Assembly: GCA_003233535.1 (NCBI GenBank) | Contig: QIMA01000175.1 | Location: forward strand, 1-5,817 | Reading direction: 5' to 3' | From: Rhodanobacteraceae bacterium | GTDB taxonomy: Bacteria > Pseudomonadota > Gammaproteobacteria > Xanthomonadales > SZUA-5 | Length of the DNA: 5,817 bases | Shown: positions 1 to 5,817 of the stretch, piece after piece | Position numbering within the stretch: the stretch's first letter is position 1 | Layout: each line of letters opens with the position of its first letter | Made by a program: the position numbers and the translations under genes | The notes under the pieces: model-generated | The model's input: only the letters and a program-made list of their open reading frames with translations | Database searches by the model: none | What the model was told of the DNA's origin: nothing

Positions 1-6
1 GATGAT

Positions 7-44
7 CGCGCAGGACATTGATTGCCCAGTGGTTTTTCACAGTG
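7..44 (+). repeat. Degraded third copy of the 3'-end repeat, plus orientation
   Basis: This stretch aligns with the core of the repeat that follows the thiolase gene (about 5765-5804). Both share TTGATYGCCCAG, then a T5 run, then CAGT. It is clearly more diverged than the other two copies, and its hairpin is weaker, with G-U pairs and mismatches. It points rightward, opposite to the copy at 72-155, so GATTGCCCAG at 20-29 is the exact reverse complement of CTGGGCAATC at 101-110. It could be the 3' end of a plus-strand gene lying left of the window, or the second arm of one palindromic element with the 72-155 copy. The sequence stops at position 1, so its true left boundary is unknown. Confidence 0.55.
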
Positions 45-71
45 TTTTTTCAAGAAAAGGGAGCGGTGTAG

Positions 72-155
72 TGGTTCATACACCCGACTGAAAAAAGTCG
101 CTGGGCAATCAAGGACCTAGCGAGGGCGCGTGAAGTTTATGAAACATCCGGGTTA
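72..155 (-). repeat. 3'-end dispersed repeat, copy 1 (downstream of the sensor kinase)
   Basis: Read on the minus strand, this begins at the TAA stop of the sensor kinase and runs CCCGGATGTTTCATAAAC and onward to TATGAACCA. It aligns with 5733-5817 in 85 columns with 78 identities: six mismatches and one gap. The two copies have the same orientation relative to the gene they follow, and therefore form an inverted repeat across the window. The element contains the terminator hairpin at 91-123. The identity is seen directly. That it is a dispersed or mobile element is inferred from its occurrence after two unrelated genes. Confidence 0.85.
91..123 (-). terminator. Intrinsic terminator of the sensor kinase, carried by the repeat
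   Basis: On the minus strand TCGCT (123-119) pairs with AGCGA (102-98). An A-C mismatch follows, then GGU pairs with GCC around an 8-nt loop. After one C comes a run of six T (96-91). Hairpin plus T-run is the Rho-independent terminator pattern. It sits about 30 nt after the stop codon. The thiolase copy has the same structure, and the one stem difference (GGU against GGC) keeps pairing through a G-U pair, which supports the fold. Confidence 0.65.
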
Positions 156-3100
156 GGTGCTGCCCTCACCCCCCTCTACAACGACGCCGGGCATCGCGAT
201 ACGGAAGTTGACGCCTCGCCCATGAGCGCTGCGTATCTCAATGCTTCCCTTGAGCAGCTGGGTTATCAGATTGTAGACCAAGTGCATACCCAGGCCGGAG
301 CCACCTTCCTGCCGCTTGGTGGTAAAAAAGGGATCGAAGACGCGGGCGCGGACGCTTTCATCCATGCCCTTGCCATTGTCCCTGTAGCTCAGCAGCAAGG
401 CATCTCCGTCAATCTCGGCGTGGATGTTTACTTCGCCCTGCTCGACCCCATCGAAGCCGTGAATTAGCGAGTTCATCAGCAGATTCACGACGATCTGGTA
501 AAGCGCGCCTGGATACGTCTCCAACTGCAGGTGCGGCGGACAATCGATACTCACGCGATGCTTGGTCCGTTTCAGCTTGGGCAATAGCGATAGCAGCGTT
601 TCGTCCAGATACTGGCGCAGATAAAAACGCCGTTTCTGCTCGCTGGACTGATCTACCGCCACCTGCTTGAAACTACGAATCAGCTCACTGGCGCGGGTCA
701 AATTGGCCATCAGCAAGGTCGCCGAGTCGCGCGCCGTATCGGTGTACTGCTGCAAATCAGCCTTGCCCAGCCGCGACTGTTTGACCAATTTCAGCAACAT
801 ATTTGTCTCGTGCTGTAAATGTGATGCGGCAGTAACGCCAATGCCGATCGGCGTGTTGATCTCATGTGCCACACCCGCAACCAACTGGCCCAAAGACGCC
901 ATCTTCTCCGACTCAACGAGCTGCTTTTGGGTCAACATAAGCTCCTGAACAGTTCGTTTGAGCTGCGAGATCGCCATCCGATAATCAGCGGTTCGCTCCT
1001 CCACGCGACTCTCTAGCTCATCAGCGAAACGCTTGAGGGCGTCCTCGTTGGCTTTAGTAGCGGTGATATCTCGGACCGTGCCGGCCACTCGCAATGCCCT
1101 GCCCTCGGCATCACGTTGAACCGCTCGACCACGCGCCAACAACCATCGCCACTGGCCGTCCTCGGCCTGAGTCCGGTACACCGCTTCGTAGTGACCGCTA
1201 GCACCTAGTGCGTGAGCACGGAAGCTATCTTCACTGGCGGCTCGGTCCTGCGGATGAACAGACTGGATAAATTCTTCGGCGCTGCGCGGCGTTTGCTGAG
1301 AAATCTTCAAACCGGGCAATACATTCTCGCGATGGATTTTCTCGCCTTCCAGATCAATGTCCCACAGCTCGTCACCGCTACCCCAGAGCGCAAACTTGAG
1401 CCTTTCCTCGCTCATTCGCACTGCGGTTTGCGCTTGCTGTTCTCGGCGCTGGCGAGCGCGAATGCGATACGAACTGACACCAATTAGCAGTCCGGCGACT
1501 AAGGTATAGCCGACATAGGCCAACGGCGTAACCCACCAAGGCGGCAGCAGCTCTAGCTGCAGTGCCGCGATTTGGTAGTCCTCATCCAGGCCGGCTCTAC
1601 GCGCCCGAACTTCGAACCGGTAGTCGCCGGGCTGCAGTCGCGTGAATCCAGCGAAACGACGACTCGCCGGCGCCGCGACCCATTTATCGTCCAAACCCAG
1701 CAAGCGATACTCATAGAGCAGCGATTCGGGTGCCAAAAACTCCAGCGCGGCAAACTCCAACGCGATGCTGCTGATACCGGGCTGCAGGGTCACCGTTGGT
1801 ACCGATTCCTCAGACCGCTGCGCTCCCTCGCTTGGCTCGGAGGGGATCCGATAGGGGTTGTTGTCGACAAAGAACTCGGTGATACGAACCACCGGTGTCG
1901 GCCTAGGTGGCGGCATCAGTTCCGGCCGCAAAGCAGTAATCCCGCGCAATCCGCCAAAATAATAGACGCCGTCTGCGCCGATCGCGGAGGCGCCGATGAA
2001 GTAGCCGCGGGCAATCTCCCCATAGCTGGCATCAAGCGAGCGCAGCGTCCCGGTATCTGGGTCTAGTCGCAAAATGCTATCGATGGTTGCCACCCAAAGG
2101 GCACCGTCTGGGGCCTCTAGCAAGCCACCTATAGCGTCACCAGATAACCCATCAGCACGAGTATAGGTGCGAAAAGACTCGGCTTCTCCGGCACCGTTGC
2201 GCTGCACCAAGACCAACCCGCCACCCTGAGTGCCTACCCACAGCCGGCCCCGGCGATCCTCGACTAAGACGGTGATGGAATCGTGGCTGATGCTGCTCGG
2301 ATCATCGCTACGATGCAGATAGCGCGTCAGCCACCGGCGCGCGGGGTCGTAGCGGTAGAGTCCGTTGGGCATTCCCGCCAGCCAAACGATGCCGTCACGA
2401 GTACGAAGGATTTGGTTGATACGGCCAAGTACTTGCTGGACCGGAGAGTCCTCGGCTAGCTCCAGCGTGGAAAATCGATCACAACGCTTGCAGCGTGTTA
2501 CCAGACCAGAATCAATAAACCCGACCCAAAGCTTTTCATCAGGATCTTCATAAAGACCGCTGATACGATTACCCAGGAGACCCTCAGACCCCGGCAGCCC
2601 AACTTGAAATCGAGTGAATCGGCCGTTCTCCAACTTGGCCAAACCGGCATTGCCGGTGCCTACCCAGAGACTACCGTCGCGCCTGCGCAGCAGCGATTCC
2701 ACGCGGTCATCAGGCAGACTGCTAGGGTCATCGGGATCGTGTCGAAAACGATTGATTACGCCCTTCACCGGATCAAAATGAACCAAGCCACCCTGCTCCA
2801 GCACGCCCAGCCAAAGTGTTCCATCCGGCTCCGGAAGCAACGCCCGAATGGGATTGGCAGGCAGACTTTTGGGCATATCGGCGAACCGCCGGAACAGCCT
2901 GACCGCTTCGCTATCAGGCCGGTAAATGCCGACCCCGTTGGTCCACGAGCCGGCCCAAATCAGTCCCTCATCGTCTTCAAATAGCGATGGCAAGCGATTG
3001 GCTGGCAAACTCGTCGGCGAGTCCGCATCATGCCGCGCCTGCAACGTCTCACCGGTAGACGGATCGAAGCGATTCAACCCATCTTCGGTGCCGATCCAGA

Positions 3101-3953
3101 CTCGCGCTCGACGATCTACCAACATGCTGCGCACCTGCGGGCTAGTCAATATGGGCGCCACGGATGTATCGACCGCATCGCTGCTGGGGCTGTACAGCCG
3201 AACACCCGCTTCGTGCAAACCCACCCACAGCCGCCCATCACGGGCGAAAGCCAGCGCTGTCACGCCGCCGGCGGATGAACCCTCAAGCGCCGCCTGCACC
3301 GGCTCCGCTTGCCCCTCACGCCACAACCAAAGGCCGTCGCGGCAGCCCAGTGCGAGTAGCCCATCACGCCAAGCCATGGTTTGGATAAAGCGCAGTGCCG
3401 CGGGTTGACCTTCGGGCACGCTAGTCTGGCCGCTGCGCTGGTCTACGCGCACCAGCCCCACGCCAGCAAGCGCCGCGTACACTTCGTTTGTGCTGCTGCT
3501 CAGTGCCGTAATCGCCAGCGGTCCTGCCGGCATGCCGGTGACCTTTTCAAACCCGCTATCGGGTCGGAACCGGACTAGCCCGCCGGCGTTAGTGCCAATC
3601 CACAGGCCGTGCGGACTGCCGACCAGGGAGCGTATGTGATTGTCCGTCAGCCCGGCACCGTCACTCCGCCGATGCACCAGCAGGCTCTGTCCATCGAAGC
3701 GAAACAGCCCGTCTTGCGTACCCAACCAAACGAAGCCTTGGTTACCTTGCGCGATGGCGCGCACCGTTCCCTGAGATAGACCCAGGCTCTCATTAAGCTG
3801 GCGGAAATGCAGCGTCTCGGCCAAATTTTCCGCGGCTAGGGGTTGCAGCACCAGCGCACACATCAACAGCACAGCGCCCGCGCACAGGATCGATAGCTGG
3901 CAGCGGAACCTCACCACAGGCCTATTCATCGCTCGTTTCATCGGCATCAACAC
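153..3953 (-). CDS. Membrane sensor histidine kinase with double Reg_prop beta-propeller, Y_Y_Y and PAS domains
   Basis: This encodes a 1266-residue transmembrane histidine kinase that should sense a periplasmic signal and autophosphorylate for a separate response regulator. Residues about 9-41 form a signal peptide with likely cleavage after PLAA. Residues about 60-676 contain 14 Reg_prop-type repeats (pattern I/V-x-x-L ... G-x-L/V-W-V/I-G-T ... G-L-x-R-F/Y), enough for two seven-bladed propellers. A Y_Y_Y module (about 730-803) is followed by one membrane helix (about 808-827), a PAS_3-like domain (about 848-965), a coiled coil, HisKA with phospho-acceptor H1030 in VAHEINTP, and HATPase. 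The HATPase has an N box (N1157/N1161), a G1 box DNGKGM (1192-1197), an F box FDPFFTT (1206-1212) and a G2 box GGSGLGMHL (1217-1225). There is no receiver domain and no regulator nearby. The start is uncertain. The longest frame opens with GTG at 3953, but the ATG codons at 3941 or 3929 give a more usual signal peptide, and the latter overlaps the upstream stop as ATGAATAG. No strong Shine-Dalgarno is visible. The ligand and the regulon cannot be read from the sequence. Confidence 0.95.
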   Translation of the reverse strand: MLMPMKRAMNRPVVRFRCQLSILCAGAVLLMCALVLQPLAAENLAETLHFRQLNESLGLSQGTVRAIAQGNQGFVWLGTQDGLFRFDGQSLLVHRRSDGAGLTDNHIRSLVGSPHGLWIGTNAGGLVRFRPDSGFEKVTGMPAGPLAITALSSSTNEVYAALAGVGLVRVDQRSGQTSVPEGQPAALRFIQTMAWRDGLLALGCRDGLWLWREGQAEPVQAALEGSSAGGVTALAFARDGRLWVGLHEAGVRLYSPSSDAVDTSVAPILTSPQVRSMLVDRRARVWIGTEDGLNRFDPSTGETLQARHDADSPTSLPANRLPSLFEDDEGLIWAGSWTNGVGIYRPDSEAVRLFRRFADMPKSLPANPIRALLPEPDGTLWLGVLEQGGLVHFDPVKGVINRFRHDPDDPSSLPDDRVESLLRRRDGSLWVGTGNAGLAKLENGRFTRFQVGLPGSEGLLGNRISGLYEDPDEKLWVGFIDSGLVTRCKRCDRFSTLELAEDSPVQQVLGRINQILRTRDGIVWLAGMPNGLYRYDPARRWLTRYLHRSDDPSSISHDSITVLVEDRRGRLWVGTQGGGLVLVQRNGAGEAESFRTYTRADGLSGDAIGGLLEAPDGALWVATIDSILRLDPDTGTLRSLDASYGEIARGYFIGASAIGADGVYYFGGLRGITALRPELMPPPRPTPVVRITEFFVDNNPYRIPSEPSEGAQRSEESVPTVTLQPGISSIALEFAALEFLAPESLLYEYRLLGLDDKWVAAPASRRFAGFTRLQPGDYRFEVRARRAGLDEDYQIAALQLELLPPWWVTPLAYVGYTLVAGLLIGVSSYRIRARQRREQQAQTAVRMSEERLKFALWGSGDELWDIDLEGEKIHRENVLPGLKISQQTPRSAEEFIQSVHPQDRAASEDSFRAHALGASGHYEAVYRTQAEDGQWRWLLARGRAVQRDAEGRALRVAGTVRDITATKANEDALKRFADELESRVEERTADYRMAISQLKRTVQELMLTQKQLVESEKMASLGQLVAGVAHEINTPIGIGVTAASHLQHETNMLLKLVKQSRLGKADLQQYTDTARDSATLLMANLTRASELIRSFKQVAVDQSSEQKRRFYLRQYLDETLLSLLPKLKRTKHRVSIDCPPHLQLETYPGALYQIVVNLLMNSLIHGFDGVEQGEVNIHAEIDGDALLLSYRDNGKGMDESVRARVFDPFFTTKRQEGGSGLGMHLVYNLITQLLKGSIEIRSAHGRGVNFRIAMPGVVVEGGEGST

Positions 3954-4308
3954 AGCGCGGAAACTGCAAATCGAAGGTACTGCCTACGCCCAGTTGCGAG
4001 CTGTAGCTAACGCTTCCACTCAGCAATTCGCGGGCCAAGTTGTAGACTATATGCAGCCTCAAACCGCTGCCCCCTTGGCCTTGCCGCGTGGTGAAAAAGG
4101 GCTCGAAAATTCGCTTGCGGATACCCTCTTCCATCCCTTTACCGTCGTCTCTGACTTGGATCTGCACGTCGCTGCCCAGCGCACGCGCGCTAACCACGAT
4201 CGTGCCAGCCTGTTCGGCACTGAAGGCATGGGTAATGGCGTTGAGCACCAAGTTCACCACAATCTGAGAAATCGCACGCGTTCGGAGCCGTGAGCAGCCT
4301 GCGCCACG
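3922..4308 (-). pseudogene. Truncated histidine kinase, HATPase domain only
   Basis: This frame is open from an in-frame TGA (4309-4311) to the TAG at 3922-3924. The first possible start in the recognisable part is GTG at 4260, which would give 112 residues. From about 4275 onward it matches the carboxy-terminal ATP-binding domain of the neighbouring kinase without gaps, 47 of 106 residues identical. It keeps the N box (QIVVNLVLNAITHAF), G1 (DDGKGM), the F box (FEPFFTT) and most of G2. It lacks any HisKA helix or phospho-acceptor histidine, and G2 reads GLRL where GLGL is usual. Upstream of about 4285 the kinase homology ends abruptly in all three minus frames. The best reading is the 3' remnant of a tandem paralogous kinase whose 5' part was deleted. 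The frame is otherwise intact, so the loss may be recent, or a small ATP-binding protein may still be made. Its end overlaps the start of the intact kinase, as in an operon. Confidence 0.75.
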
Positions 4309-4311
4309 TCA

Positions 4312-4364
4312 GTCGGCGCCAAGCAAACCCGATGCAAAAGATGGCAGTACAAACCGGCGCCGAC
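4312..4364. repeat. Perfect 9-bp inverted repeat with 35-bp spacing
   Basis: GTCGGCGCC (4312-4320) is the exact reverse complement of GGCGCCGAC (4356-4364). Each arm contains the self-palindromic hexamer GGCGCC. The right arm does not lead into a T-run, so it does not resemble an intrinsic terminator. It lies just beyond the point where kinase homology ends. It could be a protein-binding pair of sites, a recombination scar or chance in GC-rich DNA. Confidence 0.4.
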
Positions 4365-4448
4365 AGCCACCGGGCGAGCCCGCGGCAGCCGCGCCAACTC
4401 GTCACGTCAGCTTGCTTGATCACCGCCACTGCCCCTGATCCCATGGTA

Positions 4449-4478
4449 GCGGGTGGCTTGAGACTATTCGTCACCCGC
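4449..4478. other. Small hairpin upstream of the thiolase promoter
   Basis: GCGGGTG (4449-4455) pairs perfectly with CACCCGC (4472-4478) around a 16-nt loop. No T-run follows on the plus strand. The stem ends 17 bp before the -35 box, where an operator could sit, but with seven base pairs and GC-rich sequence it may have no role. Confidence 0.25.
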
Positions 4479-4495
4479 AGCCGTGGCAAGCGCAT

Positions 4496-4525
4496 TTGCC
4501 GCTGAGCGGTCACGCGGGCGATAAT
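4496..4525 (+). promoter_or_regulatory. Sigma70-like promoter of the thiolase gene
   Basis: The -35 box TTGCCG (4496-4501) matches the consensus at four of six positions. The -10 box GATAAT (4520-4525) matches at five of six. They are 18 bp apart. Transcription would begin near 4532, leaving a leader of about 25 nt before the ATG. This is the most AT-rich patch in the spacer. The prediction rests on pattern only. Confidence 0.55.
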
Positions 4526-4544
4526 TACCGGCTACTTTAGGCAA

Positions 4545-4549
4545 AGAGA
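4545..4549 (+). promoter_or_regulatory. Ribosome binding site of the thiolase gene
   Basis: AGAGA, within AAAGAGAA, lies 7 nt before the ATG at 4557. It is a purine-rich partial Shine-Dalgarno. It supports the ATG at 4557, which also gives the usual thiolase amino terminus. Confidence 0.5.
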
Positions 4550-4556
4550 AGTCCGC

Positions 4557-5735
4557 ATGACCGAAGTCGTTATTGCCGCAGCCAAGCGAACCGCCATTGG
4601 TTCGTTCCAAGGTGCATTCACCGGCGTGCCTTCCACCGAACTGGGCAGCACTGCAATTCGCGCTGCGCTGGAGTCGGCGAGGATCGGGGCCGATCAGGTC
4701 TCTGAGGTCATTATGGGCTGTGTATTGTCGGCGGCTTTGGGCCAGGCACCGGCTAGACAGGCATCGCTAGGCGCGGGAATTCCCCTAGGTGCCGGCTGCA
4801 CCACGATCAATAAGGTGTGTGGTTCGGCAATGAAGGCAATGATGTTGGCGCACGACTTGATCAAGGCCGGTTCGGCCAGCGTGGTCGTTGCCGGCGGCAT
4901 GGAGTCCATGACCAACGCCCCCTACATGATGCCGGGCGCGCGCGACGGCTATCGCATTGGTGACCAAACAGTGCTCGATCACATGATGTACGACGGCTTG
5001 ACCAACCCCTATGACGGCCAGGCGATGGGCGTATTCGGCGAGTCCTGCGTAGAGAAATACAGTTTTAGTCGCGAAGAGCAGGACGACTTCGCTGCCGCCA
5101 GCGTCACCCGCTCGCAAAGCGCCACCAGCGAAGGCCGCTTCGCCGAAGAGATCGCGCCAGTGACGGTGAAGACGCGCAAGGGTGAAGTGGTCGTCGATAC
5201 TGACGAAGAGCCGGGCAAGGTTGATCTAGCCAAGATCCCGAAGCTGCGACCGGCGTTCAAGCGCGACGGCGGCACCATCACCGCTGCCAGCTCGTCAAAG
5301 ATCTCCGACGGCGCAGCGGCCACCGTATTGCTTAGCGCGGAGCAGGCTAAGGAGTTGGGCATCAAGCCGCTAGCTCGAATCGTCGCGCACGCCACCCACG
5401 CGCAGGAGCCAGCTTGGTTTACCACCGCACCGATAGGTGCGTTGCAGTCCTTACTGGCGAAGACCGGCTGGAGCGTTGATGACGTCGATCTATTCGAAAT
5501 CAACGAGGCTTTTGCGTGCGTAGCCATGGCGCCCATGCGCGAGCTGGGTATCAGCCACGACAAGCTCAACGTCAACGGTGGCGCCTGTGCGCTGGGTCAC
5601 CCGATTGGCGCATCGGGCGCGCGCATCGTGGTCACCTTGCTGCACGCGCTAAAACAGCGTGGCGGCAAGCGCGGCATTGCGGCGCTGTGCATCGGCGGCG
5701 GTGAGGCCACCGCAATCGCCGTTGAGTTGATCTAG
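4557..5735 (+). CDS. Acetyl-CoA C-acetyltransferase (biosynthetic-type thiolase)
   Basis: A 392-residue cytosolic thiolase that joins two acetyl-CoA to acetoacetyl-CoA and CoA, or runs the reverse cleavage. The length equals the classic biosynthetic thiolase of Zoogloea and the AtoB/PhaA group. The amino terminus (VVIAAAKRTAIGSFQGAF) is typical. The acyl-accepting cysteine is C88 in NKVCGSAMKA. The motif AGGMESMTNAPY is at 112-123, and N316 lies in EINEAFA. H348 lies in NGGACALGHPIGASGAR, and the proton-donating C378 is in LCIGGGEA. Every catalytic residue is present, so the enzyme should be active. It is transcribed away from the kinase, apparently alone, from the promoter at 4496-4525, and ends at the repeat-borne terminator. 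Partner genes (phaB, phaC, acyl-CoA dehydrogenase, CoA transferase) are not in view, so polyhydroxybutyrate synthesis, acetoacetate use and mevalonate-type roles cannot be told apart. For that reason no symbol (phaA, atoB) is assigned. Confidence 0.96.
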   Translation: MTEVVIAAAKRTAIGSFQGAFTGVPSTELGSTAIRAALESARIGADQVSEVIMGCVLSAALGQAPARQASLGAGIPLGAGCTTINKVCGSAMKAMMLAHDLIKAGSASVVVAGGMESMTNAPYMMPGARDGYRIGDQTVLDHMMYDGLTNPYDGQAMGVFGESCVEKYSFSREEQDDFAAASVTRSQSATSEGRFAEEIAPVTVKTRKGEVVVDTDEEPGKVDLAKIPKLRPAFKRDGGTITAASSSKISDGAAATVLLSAEQAKELGIKPLARIVAHATHAQEPAWFTTAPIGALQSLLAKTGWSVDDVDLFEINEAFACVAMAPMRELGISHDKLNVNGGACALGHPIGASGARIVVTLLHALKQRGGKRGIAALCIGGGEATAIAVELI

Positions 5736-5817
5736 CCCGGATATTTCATAAACTTCACGCGCCCTCGCTAGGCCCTTGATCGCCCAGCGATTTTTCCTCA
5801 GTCGGGTGTATGAACCA
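5733..5817 (+). repeat. 3'-end dispersed repeat, copy 2 (downstream of the thiolase)
   Basis: This starts at the TAG stop of the thiolase, reads CCCGGATATTTCATAAAC, and ends at TATGAACCA where the window stops, so it probably continues. It is 92% identical (78 of 85 columns) to the minus strand of 72-155. The thiolase reading frame has normal family length and ends exactly where the repeat begins, so the repeat abuts the gene without truncating it. Confidence 0.85.
5765..5795 (+). terminator. Intrinsic terminator of the thiolase gene, carried by the repeat
   Basis: TCGCT (5765-5769) pairs with AGCGA (5786-5790). After an A-C mismatch, GGC (5771-5773) pairs with GCC (5782-5784) around an 8-nt loop. 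Five T follow directly (5791-5795). The structure begins about 30 nt after the stop codon, matching the spacing in the copy behind the kinase. Confidence 0.65.

Larger units (their letters stand above)
4309..4556. other. Divergent spacer between the kinase remnant and the thiolase
   Basis: About 250 bases without a gene that can be recognised. A minus-strand frame (GTG at 4513, running through to 4190) is open but overlaps the HATPase remnant in another frame. Its product shows only one possible hydrophobic stretch (LSAPVCTAIFCIGFA) and no family I know. A plus-strand frame of 71 codons (4290-4505) likewise has no recognisable motif. The spacer contains a long-spaced inverted repeat (4312-4364), a hairpin (4449-4478) and the thiolase promoter. 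It occupies the place where the 5' part of the truncated kinase should be. Confidence 0.6.

Noticed and set aside
72..155. Integron attC site or CRISPR repeat as an explanation of the 85-bp repeat
   Set aside because: There is no GTTRRRY core or paired R/L box arrangement, no array of short repeats with spacers, and no integrase or cas gene.
1572..2066. A 164-codon plus-strand open frame inside the kinase gene
   Set aside because: It lies antisense to well-conserved Y_Y_Y and propeller coding sequence, its product has no recognisable domain, and it has no ribosome binding site. It is explained as a shadow of a GC-rich gene.
4273..4311. A simple frameshift splitting one intact second kinase
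   Set aside because: None of the three minus frames upstream of about 4285 shows a HisKA helix, an H-box or PAS sequence. The missing part is absent, not out of frame.
4305..4410. Direct repeat CACGTCAG at 4305-4312 and 4403-4410
   Set aside because: Eight bases in a GC-rich spacer are expected by chance now and then, and there is no third copy or regular spacing to suggest operator sites.
4190..4513. A 107-codon minus-strand open frame upstream of the kinase remnant
   Set aside because: It overlaps the HATPase remnant in another frame by about 70 bp. It has only one weak hydrophobic stretch, no known motif and no clear ribosome binding site. A real small gene cannot be excluded, but I cannot support one.
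5009..5575. A 188-codon minus-strand open frame inside the thiolase gene
   Set aside because: It is antisense to the catalytic half of a thiolase with every expected motif. Its product is low-complexity, serine- and alanine-rich sequence of the kind produced by reverse reading.

Overview
This 5.8 kb stretch comes from a GC-rich proteobacterium, most likely a gammaproteobacterium. That placement is an inference from codon usage, from the AtoB/PhaA-type thiolase and from the Reg_prop/Y_Y_Y sensor kinase. No rRNA or other firm marker is present. No complete transposase, phage gene, CRISPR array or tRNA was seen.

Layout. Positions 1-155 hold a gene-free 3' region built from repeat sequence in two opposed copies. 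Positions 153-3953 (minus strand) encode one very large membrane-bound hybrid-style sensor. It has a signal peptide, 14 Reg_prop blades (two seven-bladed propellers), a Y_Y_Y module, one membrane helix, a PAS domain, HisKA and HATPase, but no receiver domain. Immediately upstream of it (3922-4308, minus) lies the carboxy-terminal HATPase remnant of a second histidine kinase. This remnant is about 44% identical to the corresponding part of the intact kinase, and its stop codon overlaps the start region of that kinase. Positions 4309-4556 are a gene-poor divergent spacer with a long-range inverted repeat, a small hairpin and a good sigma70-like promoter. Positions 4557-5735 (plus) encode a full-length acetyl-CoA C-acetyltransferase with all catalytic residues.

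The most unusual item is an approximately 85-bp repeat, 78 of 85 aligned columns identical, that starts exactly at the stop codon of both divergent genes (72-155, and 5733 to the window end). Each copy contains a hairpin followed by a T-run, so it looks like a dispersed, ready-made intrinsic terminator. A third, degraded copy in the opposite direction at about 7-44 makes the left end resemble an imperfect palindrome, as in a MITE-like element.

The kinase and the thiolase are divergently transcribed and nothing in the sequence ties their functions together. The kinase would sense a periplasmic signal and pass phosphate to a response regulator encoded elsewhere. The thiolase would condense or cleave acetoacetyl-CoA in the cytoplasm, for example for polyhydroxybutyrate or short-chain acyl-CoA metabolism.
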